A stretch of DNA of 64,000 nucleotides from JADFOI01 sp965218935 (GTDB lineage Bacteria > Acidobacteriota > UBA6911 > RPQK01 > JADFOI01): positions 62,001 through 126,000 of the forward strand of contig CBDCMH010000011.1 of assembly GCA_965218935.1 (NCBI GenBank), read 5' to 3'. The translations under genes and the position numbers were made by a program. Within the stretch, counting starts at the first letter, position 1. The number at the start of each line of letters is the position of its first letter. The notes under the pieces are model-generated. The model searched no databases. It was not told the origin of the DNA and was given only the letters and a program-made list of their open reading frames with translations. Below, in pieces: positions 34,400-43,336 of the stretch.

Positions 34400-34585
34400 A
34401 TGACCGTCCAAGTCGAGAAACTCGGTGTACCCAGGGACGTCTTTGTCACTTGCCCTGAGTGCAAGAAAATTTATTACATTGAGCGGCTTTTCTACGAGCC
34501 CAGCTGCGATCACGTATTGCTGCACTGTCCGTTTTGTCACCACGAATTTGACAAGCGGAAGTCGCCTCAAGTCTGGGGCCTTTGA
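34400..34585 (+). CDS. Small zinc-ribbon protein, likely UbiD partner
   Basis: The 61-residue protein has two CxxC knuckles, TCPECKK near residue 18 and HCPFCHH near residue 46, separated by 24 residues, the pattern of a rubredoxin-like zinc ribbon. It starts at an ATG with AGAGGG 9 nt upstream and lies 15 bp after the UbiD stop, so the two should be cotranslated. By analogy to the small cysteine-rich D subunit (BsdD/VdcD) that accompanies UbiD-type phenolic-acid decarboxylases it may stabilise or assemble the enzyme. Sequence similarity to BsdD beyond the ribbon is not evident to me. Confidence 0.75.
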   Translation: MTVQVEKLGVPRDVFVTCPECKKIYYIERLFYEPSCDHVLLHCPFCHHEFDKRKSPQVWGL

Positions 34586-34610
34586 GCAAACCGTTCACTG
34601 AGGTGGGAGG

Positions 34611-35474
34611 CTAACCCCTTTCCGCCGCCAATAGAAGAACCCGTCTGGCTAGAACTCCGGCCATGGCACGGCGGTACTCCTCCGAGGCCCGAACATCGCT
34701 GATGGGAACAGCAGCAGCTTTGGCCAGATCCTCTACCTTGTCCAGCACCTCTTCGGACAGGGTGCGACCCTGAAGATAGGCTTCCGCCTCCGTCACCCGG
34801 ATCACAGTCGGCGCTACCGCCCCCAGAGCGATCCGAGCCAGCTTCACCTTACCCTCGGAGAGTTCAACACCCACGGCACTGGACACCAGGGCAATGTCTA
34901 CCGAATGACGGATATCAACGCGCTCGTAGGCACTTTGCCGTCCACTCACCTCGCCGGGAATCACGACGCAGGTGAGAATTTCAGCGGGCTCGAGAACGGT
35001 CTTACCTGGTCCAGTCCAAAACTCGTCCAGGGAAATACGCCGCTCTCCGGAAGGCCCCATCAGCTCCACCTCTGCATCCAACACCAGCAGGGGACCGGAC
35101 ATCTCGGCAGCTGGAGAAGCATTACAGAGGTTGCCGGCCAGGGTGGCCATATTCTGAATCTGCCATCCGCCCAACAGCTGACCCGCATCCACCAGAGCGG
35201 GATACTCAGAGCGAACAGTCGGGTGATCAAGAATCTCATCGATCTTGGTAGCTGCCCCGATTCGCAGAGAGCCGTTCTGGGTACCGATCCCGGTCAACTC
35301 CTCGATTCGGGTGATGTCGACCAGACGAGTCGGGCGTACGTGGCCCTCCCGCATCCCCACCATAAGGTCGGTGCCACCCGCCATCACCCGGGCGCCAGGG
35401 GATTCACTCAGGGCCGCCACCGCTTCTGCCACTGACTGAGGCACAACATACTCAGTGGTCCTGGGCTCCGCCAT
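34611..35474 (-). CDS. Molybdenum hydroxylase FAD-binding subunit (CoxM/XdhB type)
   Basis: This is the medium subunit of a three-subunit molybdenum hydroxylase and passes electrons from the 2Fe-2S clusters to FAD. The start at ATG 35474 is 2 bp past the TAG of the large-subunit gene; a longer frame to 35522 exists but overlaps it. The FAD-binding motifs are ARVMAGGTDLMVGMREG and the TLAGNLCNASPAAEM loop, with the C-terminal CO_deh_flav_C domain ending in EEYRRAMAGVLARRVLLLA. About 287 residues, normal length. It is the last gene of the minus-strand coxS-coxL-coxM-like operon. Confidence 0.92.
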   Translation of the reverse strand: MAEPRTTEYVVPQSVAEAVAALSESPGARVMAGGTDLMVGMREGHVRPTRLVDITRIEELTGIGTQNGSLRIGAATKIDEILDHPTVRSEYPALVDAGQLLGGWQIQNMATLAGNLCNASPAAEMSGPLLVLDAEVELMGPSGERRISLDEFWTGPGKTVLEPAEILTCVVIPGEVSGRQSAYERVDIRHSVDIALVSSAVGVELSEGKVKLARIALGAVAPTVIRVTEAEAYLQGRTLSEEVLDKVEDLAKAAAVPISDVRASEEYRRAMAGVLARRVLLLAAERG

Positions 35475-35476
35475 GC

Positions 35477-36088
35477 CTATTTCTTCCCTTTCCCCTGGCG
35501 AGCTGCCTCCATCAGTTTCCAAAGTCGTTCCGGCGTGACAGGAGTCTGGTGTACCCGCACACCGACGGCATTGTAAATGGCATTGCAGACCGCCGGGGCG
35601 GCTGGATTCAGGGAAGACTCACCAATGCTCTTGGCTCCAAAGGGGCCGTAAGGGTCAGTAGTCTCCACAAATTCTACATGCACTTCGGGGATGTCCTGAA
35701 AACCCGGTATGCGGTAATCGAGAAAGTTGGGATTCGTGACCAATCCATCCTTGACCAGCACTTCCTCGGTGAGGGCTGAGGAGATTCCCTGGGCCACACC
35801 GCCGTGCACCTGCCCTGTGGCGGTGGAAGGGTTGATGACCGTGCCGCTGTCATGCACCGCCCAGTAGTTCACCACCCGAACAGCACCCGTTTCAGTGTCC
35901 ACTTCTACTTCCGCCACATGGACGCCGAACACATAAGCCGCGGAGAGGTTACCGTATTTGCTGGCGTCGGGGAACTCCGTGGGGGGTGTGAAGTCCCCGT
36001 TCCCGACCAGATAGGCGCCCCCATGCCGGCTGGAATATTCGGTGCCCATCTCCCTCATGGAAACACGACGGTTTCCATCCTTTGCCAC
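35477..36088 (-). pseudogene. Molybdenum hydroxylase large subunit, C-terminal fragment after frameshift
   Basis: This 203-residue frame continues the large subunit begun in 36055-37803 but in another frame. It holds the conserved end of the Mo-binding domain: AAYVFGVHVAEVEVDTETG, the AVHDSGTVINPSTATGQVHGG loop, and GPFGAKSIGESSLNPAAPAV with the catalytic Glu of the GxGE type. A GTG at 36088 could formally start it, but a stand-alone C-terminal quarter would not work. Adding one base to the C5 tract at 36099-36103 (G5 in the gene) restores one continuous protein reading VELQGGHASVAKDGNRRVSM across the joint. So it is either a true recent frameshift or a homopolymer error. Confidence 0.8.
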
Positions 36089-37803
36089 CGACGCGTGTCC
36101 CCCTGAAGTTCGACTCTTCCAGGCTCCACCTCGAGCATCTCTGCCGCCAGTATCACAATCTTGGCGCGGGCGTCCTCCGCCGCCAGCTGCACGGCCCTCC
36201 CGGCTATTGTGGTTCCCCGAGAGCCGAGGGTGCCCACGCCATGGGGGCTAATCAGGGTATCGACGGGCAAGGAGCGCACGCTGGCGGGGTCTACACCAAG
36301 GACCTCGGCAGCAATCTGGGCAAATACTGTGTTCATTCCCTGACCGATGTCGGGATCACCCACGATCACGTCCACTTGACCATCAAACCCCACACGCACT
36401 TGGGCCGAAGAGCCATCAAATTCGTCAATGATCATGCGGTTGCCGGAGATATGGTTCCCGCCGGCCAAGCCAAGGCCGCGCACCACAGCCCGTCGCGGGG
36501 GAACTTTAGGGGGTTGATTGCGGTCGCCGAAACCTGAAACCTCCTCCGCCCGGTCCAAACACTCCTCGTAACCACAGGAGGCTATATTCCAACCGTGCAG
36601 GCTCAACTCACCGCTCTTGACGCTATTCACTCGGCGCAGCTGGACGGGGTCCATTCCGATTTTCTCGCCCGCCTCATCGATAAATGTCTCAAAGGCGGCT
36701 AAAGCCTCGGCGTTTCCAAAACCCCGAAAGCAGGTGGCTGGGCTCTGGTTCGTGTAGACCAGGAGCCCTTCAGTCCGCACGTTCTGGAAGTGGTAAAGGC
36801 TGTCAATTCGATAGCAGGCTGTGGACATTACCGGTGGAGTCCAAAAGGTACGGGCCCCTCCTGTTCCCACCACCCGGGCTTCCTTGCCTACAAAGCGGCC
36901 GTCACGGTTGATTCCTAGGCGGAAATGGAAGTGCAGGCCCATGCGGGGATGACCAGCACTAATATCTTCTTCCCGGCTGTAGAAGAATTTCAGGGGTCGC
37001 CCGCACTTTTTCGCCAGCAAGGCGGCAATACAGTTGACGTTTAATTCGTACTTCATTCCAAAGCTGCCCCCGAAGGGCGGAACGATGATGCGAATTTTGT
37101 CCATCGATACGCCCAGGCCTTTGGAGTAGGTCATGCGGGAACGGAAGGGCACATGAGTAGGCCCCCACATGGTAAAGCCTCCGTCGGCCTGGTACTGGAC
37201 AATGCAGCCGATGGGTTCCATTTGGGCGTGGTAAAAACGTCCTGTATAGAAATCGTGTTCGAACACGTGATCGGCCTGGGCCAGTGCCTCATCCACATCC
37301 CCCCGCTCGATGAAAAAACGATAAGCGATGTTGTCAGGATGCTGTTCCCAAAGGACCGCAGCCCCGGGCTTCAAGGCCTCAAAGGGATCGTAAACGGCCG
37401 GGAGCTCTTCGTATTCGACTCGCACCAGTTGGGCGGCTTCCATGGCCACTTCCGGTGAAGTGGCCGCCACCGCCGCCACCTCGTCACCGATATATCGAAC
37501 CCTGTCCTGACACAGGATCTCCCAGTCCTCAGGCTTCTGGGGTCCAAAGAGCACACCAGGACAGTCCTTGGCTGTGATGGTGGCTCGCACGCCGGGAAGA
37601 CGCTCTGCCTGGGAGGTATCAATCTTGCGGATCAAGCCATGAGGAATCGTGCTGCGTACAATACTGCCATGGAGCATTCCCGGTACCGAGAGGTCCTGCA
37701 GGTACTGTGTCAGCCCCGTGGTCTTTCCGGCTGAGTCAAACTGGGGAAGAGGCTGGCCAACACTCCTTAATGCTTGAGATACAGTCACTTCCTTATCAGC
37801 CAT
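36055..37803 (-). pseudogene. Molybdenum hydroxylase large (Mo-cofactor) subunit, N-terminal three-quarters (CoxL/XdhA type), frameshifted
   Basis: The 582-residue frame contains the aldehyde oxidase/xanthine dehydrogenase a/b hammerhead (VGQPLPQFDSAGKTTGLTQYL) and the first Mo-binding region (VPPFGGSFGMKYELNVNCIAALL, REEDISAGHPRM, ACYRIDSLYHF, CFRGFGNAEALAAFE, VDVIVGDPDIGQGMNTVFAQIAAEVLG). After VELQGD it runs into foreign residues and a TGA, while the true continuation is in another frame from about 36100. It overlaps the 2Fe-2S subunit gene by 8 bp (ATG at 37803). The enzyme probably hydroxylates an N-heterocycle or aldehyde at a C-H bond; with YqeB-type genes nearby it may carry labile selenium (inference). 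Confidence 0.85.
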
Positions 37804-38266
37804 GATCTCTCATCTCCTGGGCGGCGAGTAAAACCGCCTCCACAATCTTCTGATACCCCGTGCATCGGCACAGGTTCCCGGACAGAATGAAACGTACTTC
37901 CTCTGGCGTGGGGTCGCTCTTCTTTTCCAGCGCAGCCTTGGCAGCCATGATCATGCCCGGGATACAAAACCCGCACTGGACTGCATTCAGCTTTATGAAG
38001 GCTTCCTGAAGCGGGTGCAGACTACCGTCAGAGGCCAGCCCCTCCACAGTCTCGACGGATCTGCCATCCGCCTGGGCTGCGGGGACCAGACAAGACGTCA
38101 CGGGCTTCCCATCGAGCAGGACAGTACAGGAGCCGCACTCGCCAACTTCGCAACTCAGCTTGGTCCCCGTGAGTCCCAATTCTGTTCTTAGGCAGGAAGC
38201 CAAACTCATGGCCGGGGTGATCTCAGCCGCTACGTCCCGGCCATTCACCTTCATCTGTGCTTGCAT
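37796..38266 (-). CDS. Molybdenum hydroxylase 2Fe-2S subunit (CoxS/XdhC-small type)
   Basis: This 156-residue iron-sulfur subunit starts at ATG 38266 behind a strong AGGAGG. It has the plant-ferredoxin cluster motif CEVGECGSCTVLLDG and the second alpha-helical cluster with NAVQCGFCIPGMIMAAKA and GNLCRCTGYQKIV, all eight Cys visible. It carries electrons from the Mo site to the FAD subunit. Its TGA overlaps the start of the large subunit by 8 bp. It is the first gene of the operon 38266-34611; the 166-bp upstream gap to the gamma-glutamyltranspeptidase gene may contain the promoter. Confidence 0.94.
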   Translation of the reverse strand: MQAQMKVNGRDVAAEITPAMSLASCLRTELGLTGTKLSCEVGECGSCTVLLDGKPVTSCLVPAAQADGRSVETVEGLASDGSLHPLQEAFIKLNAVQCGFCIPGMIMAAKAALEKKSDPTPEEVRFILSGNLCRCTGYQKIVEAVLLAAQEMRDHG

Positions 38267-38432
38267 TGGCGCCTCCTCGTCCCGGTCGAAATCCAACAAG
38301 CTCGTTGGATATTAGATTCAGCCGGTCCAATTACTACCACAAAAGGCAAGGAATGAAAATCGCAGCGGGCTTCAAATGAGATCCCGGCTAGCAGCCTGTC
38401 CGAGTAATAGGCGGGGTCGCTCCTTGCGAGCC

Positions 38433-40199
38433 TTACCAGGCGGAGGCTCGAGCACCCCTTCGGGGATCGGCCCCACCCATAAGGGCTCCATTTTCAGAAT
38501 CAATCTGAATCCCTTGTACGCTTCCTATATTCTGAACATTGACAATGATATGACCGCGGCGCTTCAGTTCTTCCGCCACTTCCTCATCCAGGTAATCCTG
38601 CTCAACGGAAAGTTCCCCATAAGCGAAGTCTTCCACATGCTTGAGACCCTCTCCTACGGCGTTGTAGCCGTAGGCGATGGAGATGCGGGGAGCCGAAATA
38701 GCCTCCTGGATATTCATTCCGTAATCGATAACATTGATGAGAACCTGCAGCTGGGTCTGCCATATAGTATGGGCCCCCGACGCTGCCAGTGAGAGCACCG
38801 GTTTCCCTTGCCGGGTAACGAAAACGGGAACGTCCGCATGTCGTAAGCGCTTACCGGGTTCAAACTTGTTGGGGCCGTCGACATAAATGTGGCGATTCGC
38901 GTCATTGAAAAGCACACCCGTATCGCCAAAGACAACGCCGGATCCAAACCCCCTCAGGTGAGTTTGGATCAACGTCACTACATTACCCTCTTCATCAGCC
39001 ACTGATAAGGCCGTGGTGTTGCCTCCAGTCTCGGCCGTGTCAACAGGCACCTCGACAGCTGCCTTATCCTTGCGGATACGCCTGCGCTGGTCATTCGCAT
39101 ACTCTTTGGAGATCAACCTGGAGGTGGGGACTGAAATAAAAGCGGGATCTCCGATGTAGGCGATTTCGTCAGCCGAAGCCAGCTTGGCGGCTTCGCTGAG
39201 AAGATGAGTGACATCGGCCGAAAAACGGTCCATGGATTTCAGGTCATAAGCTTCCAGAATGTTTAAGGTCTGTAGAAGCGTGGGTCCGGAAGTGGGGGCA
39301 GGAACCACATGAACTTCATAGCCGCGGTAGGTGATGGAATCCGGCTTTGCCCAACGGGGCTGATAGCGGGCAAAATCCTCTTTGGTGAAAAAACCGTTAC
39401 TTTCCTGGGAGAATTTCACAAAGGCATCTGCGATTTCCCCTCGATAAAAGACGTCTGGGCCTCGAGCAGCAATCTTCCTGAGCGTCCCTGCCAGGTCTTC
39501 TTGAACCAGAACCTCACCAGGATTGGGAATCCTCCCACCCGGCAGAAAAATGCGGGCGGTCGTGGGGTGACGGCGGATGACAGATCTGCGGAAAAAACGA
39601 TCCTGGTCCGAGGCGACGGTCTCGGTGGAGCGAATGGCGTTACTCAAATTGTCGTTGACTGCAAAGCCGTTTTCAGCATACTCAATGGCCGGCTGCAACA
39701 CCTGCGCCAGGGAGAGCTTGCCGTATCTTCTAACCGCTTCGGCCCATCCCGCCACATTTCCCGGCACAGGAGCAGCCAGAATTCCCACCTCTTTTGTCTC
39801 TTCATTCATCCGCTCCATCTGGACCAGGGAAGGAGTTGTTGCCCAAAAATCCAGGGTCATCAATTCTCCCGTAGAGGCCATATAAAGGGTCAAGATTCCT
39901 GCCCCGCCTGCCCCGGAACTCTGGGGCTCCACCACACCAAGGGTGGCGGCGGTAGCAACAACCGCATCGATGGCATTGCCTCCCTGGGCCAGAATTCGCA
40001 TTCCAGTTTGAGTGGCCAGCGGATGAGCCGAGGTCACGACTCCGCGTTGACCCACAGTCGGGCTATCGACTGAGAATCGACGGGTCCTTTCGCCGCTCTG
40101 GGAAAAGGCACTGCTGGTCCCCAGCCCTCCCACTGCCAGCAGCAGGAGAACTTTTCTGGCCCAGGTTGCTGTGCTTCTTACGAGCCCGATCCTTCTCAC
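38433..40199 (-). CDS. Gamma-glutamyltranspeptidase-family N-terminal nucleophile hydrolase
   Basis: This 588-residue exported protein is the single-chain precursor of a gamma-glutamyltransferase-type hydrolase. A signal peptide (VLLLLAVGGLGTSSAFSQ) is followed by the large-subunit segments VVTSAHPLATQTGMRILAQGGNAIDAVVA and VEPQSSGAGGAGILT. Autocleavage is expected before Thr395 (TGGNTTALSVADEEGNVVTL), which then becomes the nucleophile. The usual TTHxS is TTALS here, so the His next to the nucleophile is lost. The start is GTG at 40199, 2 bp beyond the stop of the amidohydrolase upstream, suggesting coupling. Substrates may be gamma-glutamyl amides or acyl-amides such as cephalosporin-acylase-like targets. 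Confidence 0.88.
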   Translation of the reverse strand: MRRIGLVRSTATWARKVLLLLAVGGLGTSSAFSQSGERTRRFSVDSPTVGQRGVVTSAHPLATQTGMRILAQGGNAIDAVVATAATLGVVEPQSSGAGGAGILTLYMASTGELMTLDFWATTPSLVQMERMNEETKEVGILAAPVPGNVAGWAEAVRRYGKLSLAQVLQPAIEYAENGFAVNDNLSNAIRSTETVASDQDRFFRRSVIRRHPTTARIFLPGGRIPNPGEVLVQEDLAGTLRKIAARGPDVFYRGEIADAFVKFSQESNGFFTKEDFARYQPRWAKPDSITYRGYEVHVVPAPTSGPTLLQTLNILEAYDLKSMDRFSADVTHLLSEAAKLASADEIAYIGDPAFISVPTSRLISKEYANDQRRRIRKDKAAVEVPVDTAETGGNTTALSVADEEGNVVTLIQTHLRGFGSGVVFGDTGVLFNDANRHIYVDGPNKFEPGKRLRHADVPVFVTRQGKPVLSLAASGAHTIWQTQLQVLINVIDYGMNIQEAISAPRISIAYGYNAVGEGLKHVEDFAYGELSVEQDYLDEEVAEELKRRGHIIVNVQNIGSVQGIQIDSENGALMGGADPRRGARASAW

Positions 40200-40201
40200 C
40201 T

Positions 40202-41632
40202 CTATGGGTTGGCCCTCGCTTCAATCTCCGCCAGCATCTTCTCTATAGAAGACTTGGGAAGAAACTTGCCCCTCACTACCACACCGGCGATCTTCTGGGT
40301 ATTGCTGATCTCGTCCAGGGGATTGGCGTCAAGCAGAATCAAGTCGGCGATTTTGCCTTTCTCCACCGTTCCCAGCGAGTCCAGAAGACCCAGATACCTG
40401 GCGGGATTGCGTGTGCCGGCTTGCAGCGCATCCATGGGCGTAAGGCCGGCTCTGACCAGCAGAACCAGTTCCTCATGCAGGCTAAAACCTGGAAGGTTAA
40501 AGGGTTTTAAGGTATCCGTCCCGGTCATGAACTGCACCCCCGCCCGGTGCATGGCACCTACAATTTCAAGATATTTCTCAGCGCGTCTCCTATAGAGGGT
40601 CAACTCCTCGGTCGTGGTAAACAGGCCTTTCGGATTCCATTCTTCCCGGGCAGGATTAACCCGGGTCCCGCCATACAGCGCATCTCTGGGGACCGGCCAT
40701 TCGACAGAACGGGGAATATATTTTATAGGGTCATTAAAGTTTCCCTCGCCCAGAAAGGCCTTCAGATTCTTCCAGGTGTTGATCAGCGTCGGAGTGTGCC
40801 AGGTGCCGTTTTCAGCAAAACGCTTAAACAGGGTGGCAGCTTTTTCCTCGCTATAGCTGTCCAACAGCAGCGCAGCATCCGGTGATTGGCTCTCCTCCAC
40901 GAGTTCCCTTCTCAGCTCGGCCTCACGTGCTGAAGAGGCGAGTAAAACTCCGGTGAGATGCTCAATGTGCTGTCCGGCCTGGGAGGCTTCGCCGGCACTG
41001 ATGGAGTGGGGAACGTGCCCGGTGTAGGGCAAGTTCTGTTTTTGGGCTTCATCCACGATGGCGTAGTAGGAATCCGGAGACAGCCAGTTGTACACCTTCA
41101 CAAAGTCCGCGCCCCGATTCTTGAGAGCTTGCACCACTTCTCGGCCCCCCGCCGGGCTGGTCACAACGATCGAAGCATGTGACGGTCGGGGCCCATCGAC
41201 CAGGGGACCAGCGGTCAAGATGCGGGGACCCAGGAGTTCTCCACTCGCTATCTCCTTCTGCCACTCTTTGATCTGCTCGAAGTGATCCCAAGGGGCATGC
41301 ACATCGCGTATCCCGGTGACGCCATTTGCAATGAACAGGGGCAGAAACTCGACTTGCTGGTACCAGGTGTGTGCATGCATCTCCCACAGACCCGGGATCA
41401 AGAACTTGCCGGAAGCATCGACCCGCTGTGCGTCATCCGGTATGGCCACTTGCCCCGTTTTGCCAAGCTCGCTGATGCGATCACCGGTAATGACCACAGT
41501 CATGTCTGGTTGGGCGGGAGCGCCGGTGGCATCAATAACCGTGACCCGGGTGAAGGCCACAGGCTCTTCTTGTGCCTGTAGAAATACCAGGGCAGAAGAT
41601 AGGACAAAAAACCCTAAAAGACACTTTTTCAT
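40202..41632 (-). CDS. Secreted imidazolonepropionase-like amidohydrolase
   Basis: ATG at 41632 (GGAGGTG upstream) gives 476 residues with signal peptide KKCLLGFFVLSSALVFLQAQ. The Amidohydro_1 landmarks are VTVIDATGAPAQPDMTVVI, LIPGLWEMHAHTWYQQ (HxH metal pair), FVKVYNWLS (putative carboxylated Lys), YTGHVPHSISAGEASQAGQHIEHL and VQFMTGTDTLKPFN. The C-terminus LLDSLGTVEKGKIADLILLDANPL returns to the beta domain. It precedes the gamma-glutamyltranspeptidase gene by 2 bp, implying one operon for amide or dipeptide hydrolysis. A NicX/M29-like gene lies 191 bp upstream on the same strand. Substrate unknown. Confidence 0.88.
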   Translation of the reverse strand: MKKCLLGFFVLSSALVFLQAQEEPVAFTRVTVIDATGAPAQPDMTVVITGDRISELGKTGQVAIPDDAQRVDASGKFLIPGLWEMHAHTWYQQVEFLPLFIANGVTGIRDVHAPWDHFEQIKEWQKEIASGELLGPRILTAGPLVDGPRPSHASIVVTSPAGGREVVQALKNRGADFVKVYNWLSPDSYYAIVDEAQKQNLPYTGHVPHSISAGEASQAGQHIEHLTGVLLASSAREAELRRELVEESQSPDAALLLDSYSEEKAATLFKRFAENGTWHTPTLINTWKNLKAFLGEGNFNDPIKYIPRSVEWPVPRDALYGGTRVNPAREEWNPKGLFTTTEELTLYRRRAEKYLEIVGAMHRAGVQFMTGTDTLKPFNLPGFSLHEELVLLVRAGLTPMDALQAGTRNPARYLGLLDSLGTVEKGKIADLILLDANPLDEISNTQKIAGVVVRGKFLPKSSIEKMLAEIEARANP

Positions 41633-41823
41633 CTCGCACCTCCAGTTTGGGACGCCCAGCCCGGCAAGTCGGGACACTGGCCAAAGGCGGGCAAGATCCT
41701 TGCTGATGTGAAGCATAAAACTACACGGGTTTAAGCTCTAACACAAGGGGTATTCACTGTTGGGCCTGCACTTTCGGATCACGGTCCGGTCTGAAAAAAA
41801 AACACCTTCAGGTAGATAGAGGG

Positions 41824-43158
41824 CTAGCGGCGCCGTCTGGTGATGTTTTGCCCCTCCCAATTGACCGTTCCATCAGGGTTACGTTTCGGGATCCAGGCTT
41901 CACTCAAAAGCTCATCAGGGTCTCCGTACTTGGCTGCAACCTGTCGCACTTCTGGATCATCCAGAGCCAAAAGATGGCCGTGTTTCACGATGGTTTTTCC
42001 AGCAATGACAATGGTGGGAAAATAGAGCTCGAAATCCGTGTGCTGCTTTTTCACCTTGATACTCTTATCGGGGTTCAGCAGGGCTCCGCCGGAGCCAACG
42101 GCAACATGAAGAGATCCGCTGCGCAAGATGCGAGGAATAATCCCGGTGACGAGTTGGCTTCCCGTGTAATCACCCTTATACGGAAAGGCTTTTGGATGGT
42201 AGCCGATCACGAATTCTTCGAAGAAATTGTTTCCCGGCTCCCCATAGTAGCCGAAATCCGTGTCCCTGTATCTGACCAGGTACTTCTCCTTCAGCCACTC
42301 ACCGAAGGCCCCGCCTCTTTTGACTTCCCTGAGCCGCCCGTTGGCCAAGGCCAACTCCGTACGGGGAAACTCCATCCCATGGCTGCTGGTGGTGACGATG
42401 ACACCGTTTGCGTTGCGGAACCTCTTCCCGGGCGAGTGGAAGGTGCGTTCTCGTGGATCATAATTGATCTCCAGGGTGAAGTCAGTACCGTTCAAATCAG
42501 TCGTTTCCGCCTTGGCCCAGCCCTGGGATGGAAGTTGTTCCTGAACTTTCTGCTCAATAGCGTGGACCAACTCCTCAGGAAAAGAAACCAGTGGCTCATA
42601 GGAAAGAGCTTCTGGAGCCCCATAGGGGTAGCCATACCGTATGGCCCCCATGGGGTGTCCCAACCGCACCATCCGCGCTCCCTGGCTTTCGATCCACCGG
42701 TACAGCGGGAGCCCTTCCACCCAGTTATGATTGTTGGCCAACATTGTCATCTGATAGACGACATCAGCTTGCTTGACCACCTCCAGGATCCACTTCGGAT
42801 ACCAGACGCCGCCGATCCACAGATCTCGTTGTAACACCACTTCATCTCTCACTCCTGCAAAATCAGGGACCTGGATAATGGAGTACTCGACCCCCTCTAT
42901 TTCTGAGAGCACGCGCTTGACTGCCTCATTGGCGATGGGGTTTACCGAATGGCCGGTCAGTACGATGACGGTTTCTCCCGGTTTGGGGTCGGCTGACTCG
43001 ACGTACTTTCGAATTCCCGGCAGAATCTGCTCCACCCGCGTAACCGGTTCCAGGTTCGGCTCCCGCGGCTCGGGCAGATCCTGGGCCAAAAGGGGCAGTG
43101 GTCCCAAAATCCCAACCATTAGCAGGAACACCAGAAACCCTAAAAGATGCGATTTCAT
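41824..43158 (-). CDS. Secreted NicX/M29-aminopeptidase-like protein, copy B
   Basis: This 444-residue paralogue of 21198-22547 has a signal peptide (LLGFLVFLLMVGILGPLPLLAQ). Shared features include VEQILPGIRKYVESADPKPG, YPKWILEVVKQADVVYQMT, TTDLNGTDFTLEINYD, FVIGYHPKAFPYKG, and the QHTDFELYFPTIVIAGKTIVKHGHL segment, keeping a HxD pair that may bind metal. The end DDPEVRQVAAKYGDPDELLSEAWIPK is almost the same in both copies. As with copy A it neighbours an amidohydrolase gene. The family contains peptidases and 2,5-dihydroxypyridine dioxygenase; exported members are not characterised as far as I know. Confidence 0.7.
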   Translation of the reverse strand: MKSHLLGFLVFLLMVGILGPLPLLAQDLPEPREPNLEPVTRVEQILPGIRKYVESADPKPGETVIVLTGHSVNPIANEAVKRVLSEIEGVEYSIIQVPDFAGVRDEVVLQRDLWIGGVWYPKWILEVVKQADVVYQMTMLANNHNWVEGLPLYRWIESQGARMVRLGHPMGAIRYGYPYGAPEALSYEPLVSFPEELVHAIEQKVQEQLPSQGWAKAETTDLNGTDFTLEINYDPRERTFHSPGKRFRNANGVIVTTSSHGMEFPRTELALANGRLREVKRGGAFGEWLKEKYLVRYRDTDFGYYGEPGNNFFEEFVIGYHPKAFPYKGDYTGSQLVTGIIPRILRSGSLHVAVGSGGALLNPDKSIKVKKQHTDFELYFPTIVIAGKTIVKHGHLLALDDPEVRQVAAKYGDPDELLSEAWIPKRNPDGTVNWEGQNITRRRR

Positions 43159-43283
43159 TTCTCACCTCTCTTTGCCGAAGGTCCCTCTGCAGGGGGGGTG
43201 GCTTCGAAAGGGGCAAACCGGGCCCCGCCAAGCCTGGCTTGAATCAACGAGAAGGGTCAGGGACTCGGGGGAACCCTTTTGGG

Positions 43284-43310
43284 AGGCCTGCCGCCACCGG
43301 CGGCAGGCCT
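43284..43310. terminator. Strong GC hairpin, possible terminator
   Basis: AGGCCTGCCGCC-ACC-GGCGGCAGGCCT is a perfect 12-bp stem with a 3-nt loop, 27 bp beyond the stop codon of the TonB receptor gene and before the NicX-like gene. There is only a short TTT on the plus side and no U-run on the minus side, so it may instead be a REP-like hairpin or a weak terminator. Confidence 0.4.
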
Positions 43311-43336
43311 TTACTGATTGACCTCTTGGCTTCTCT

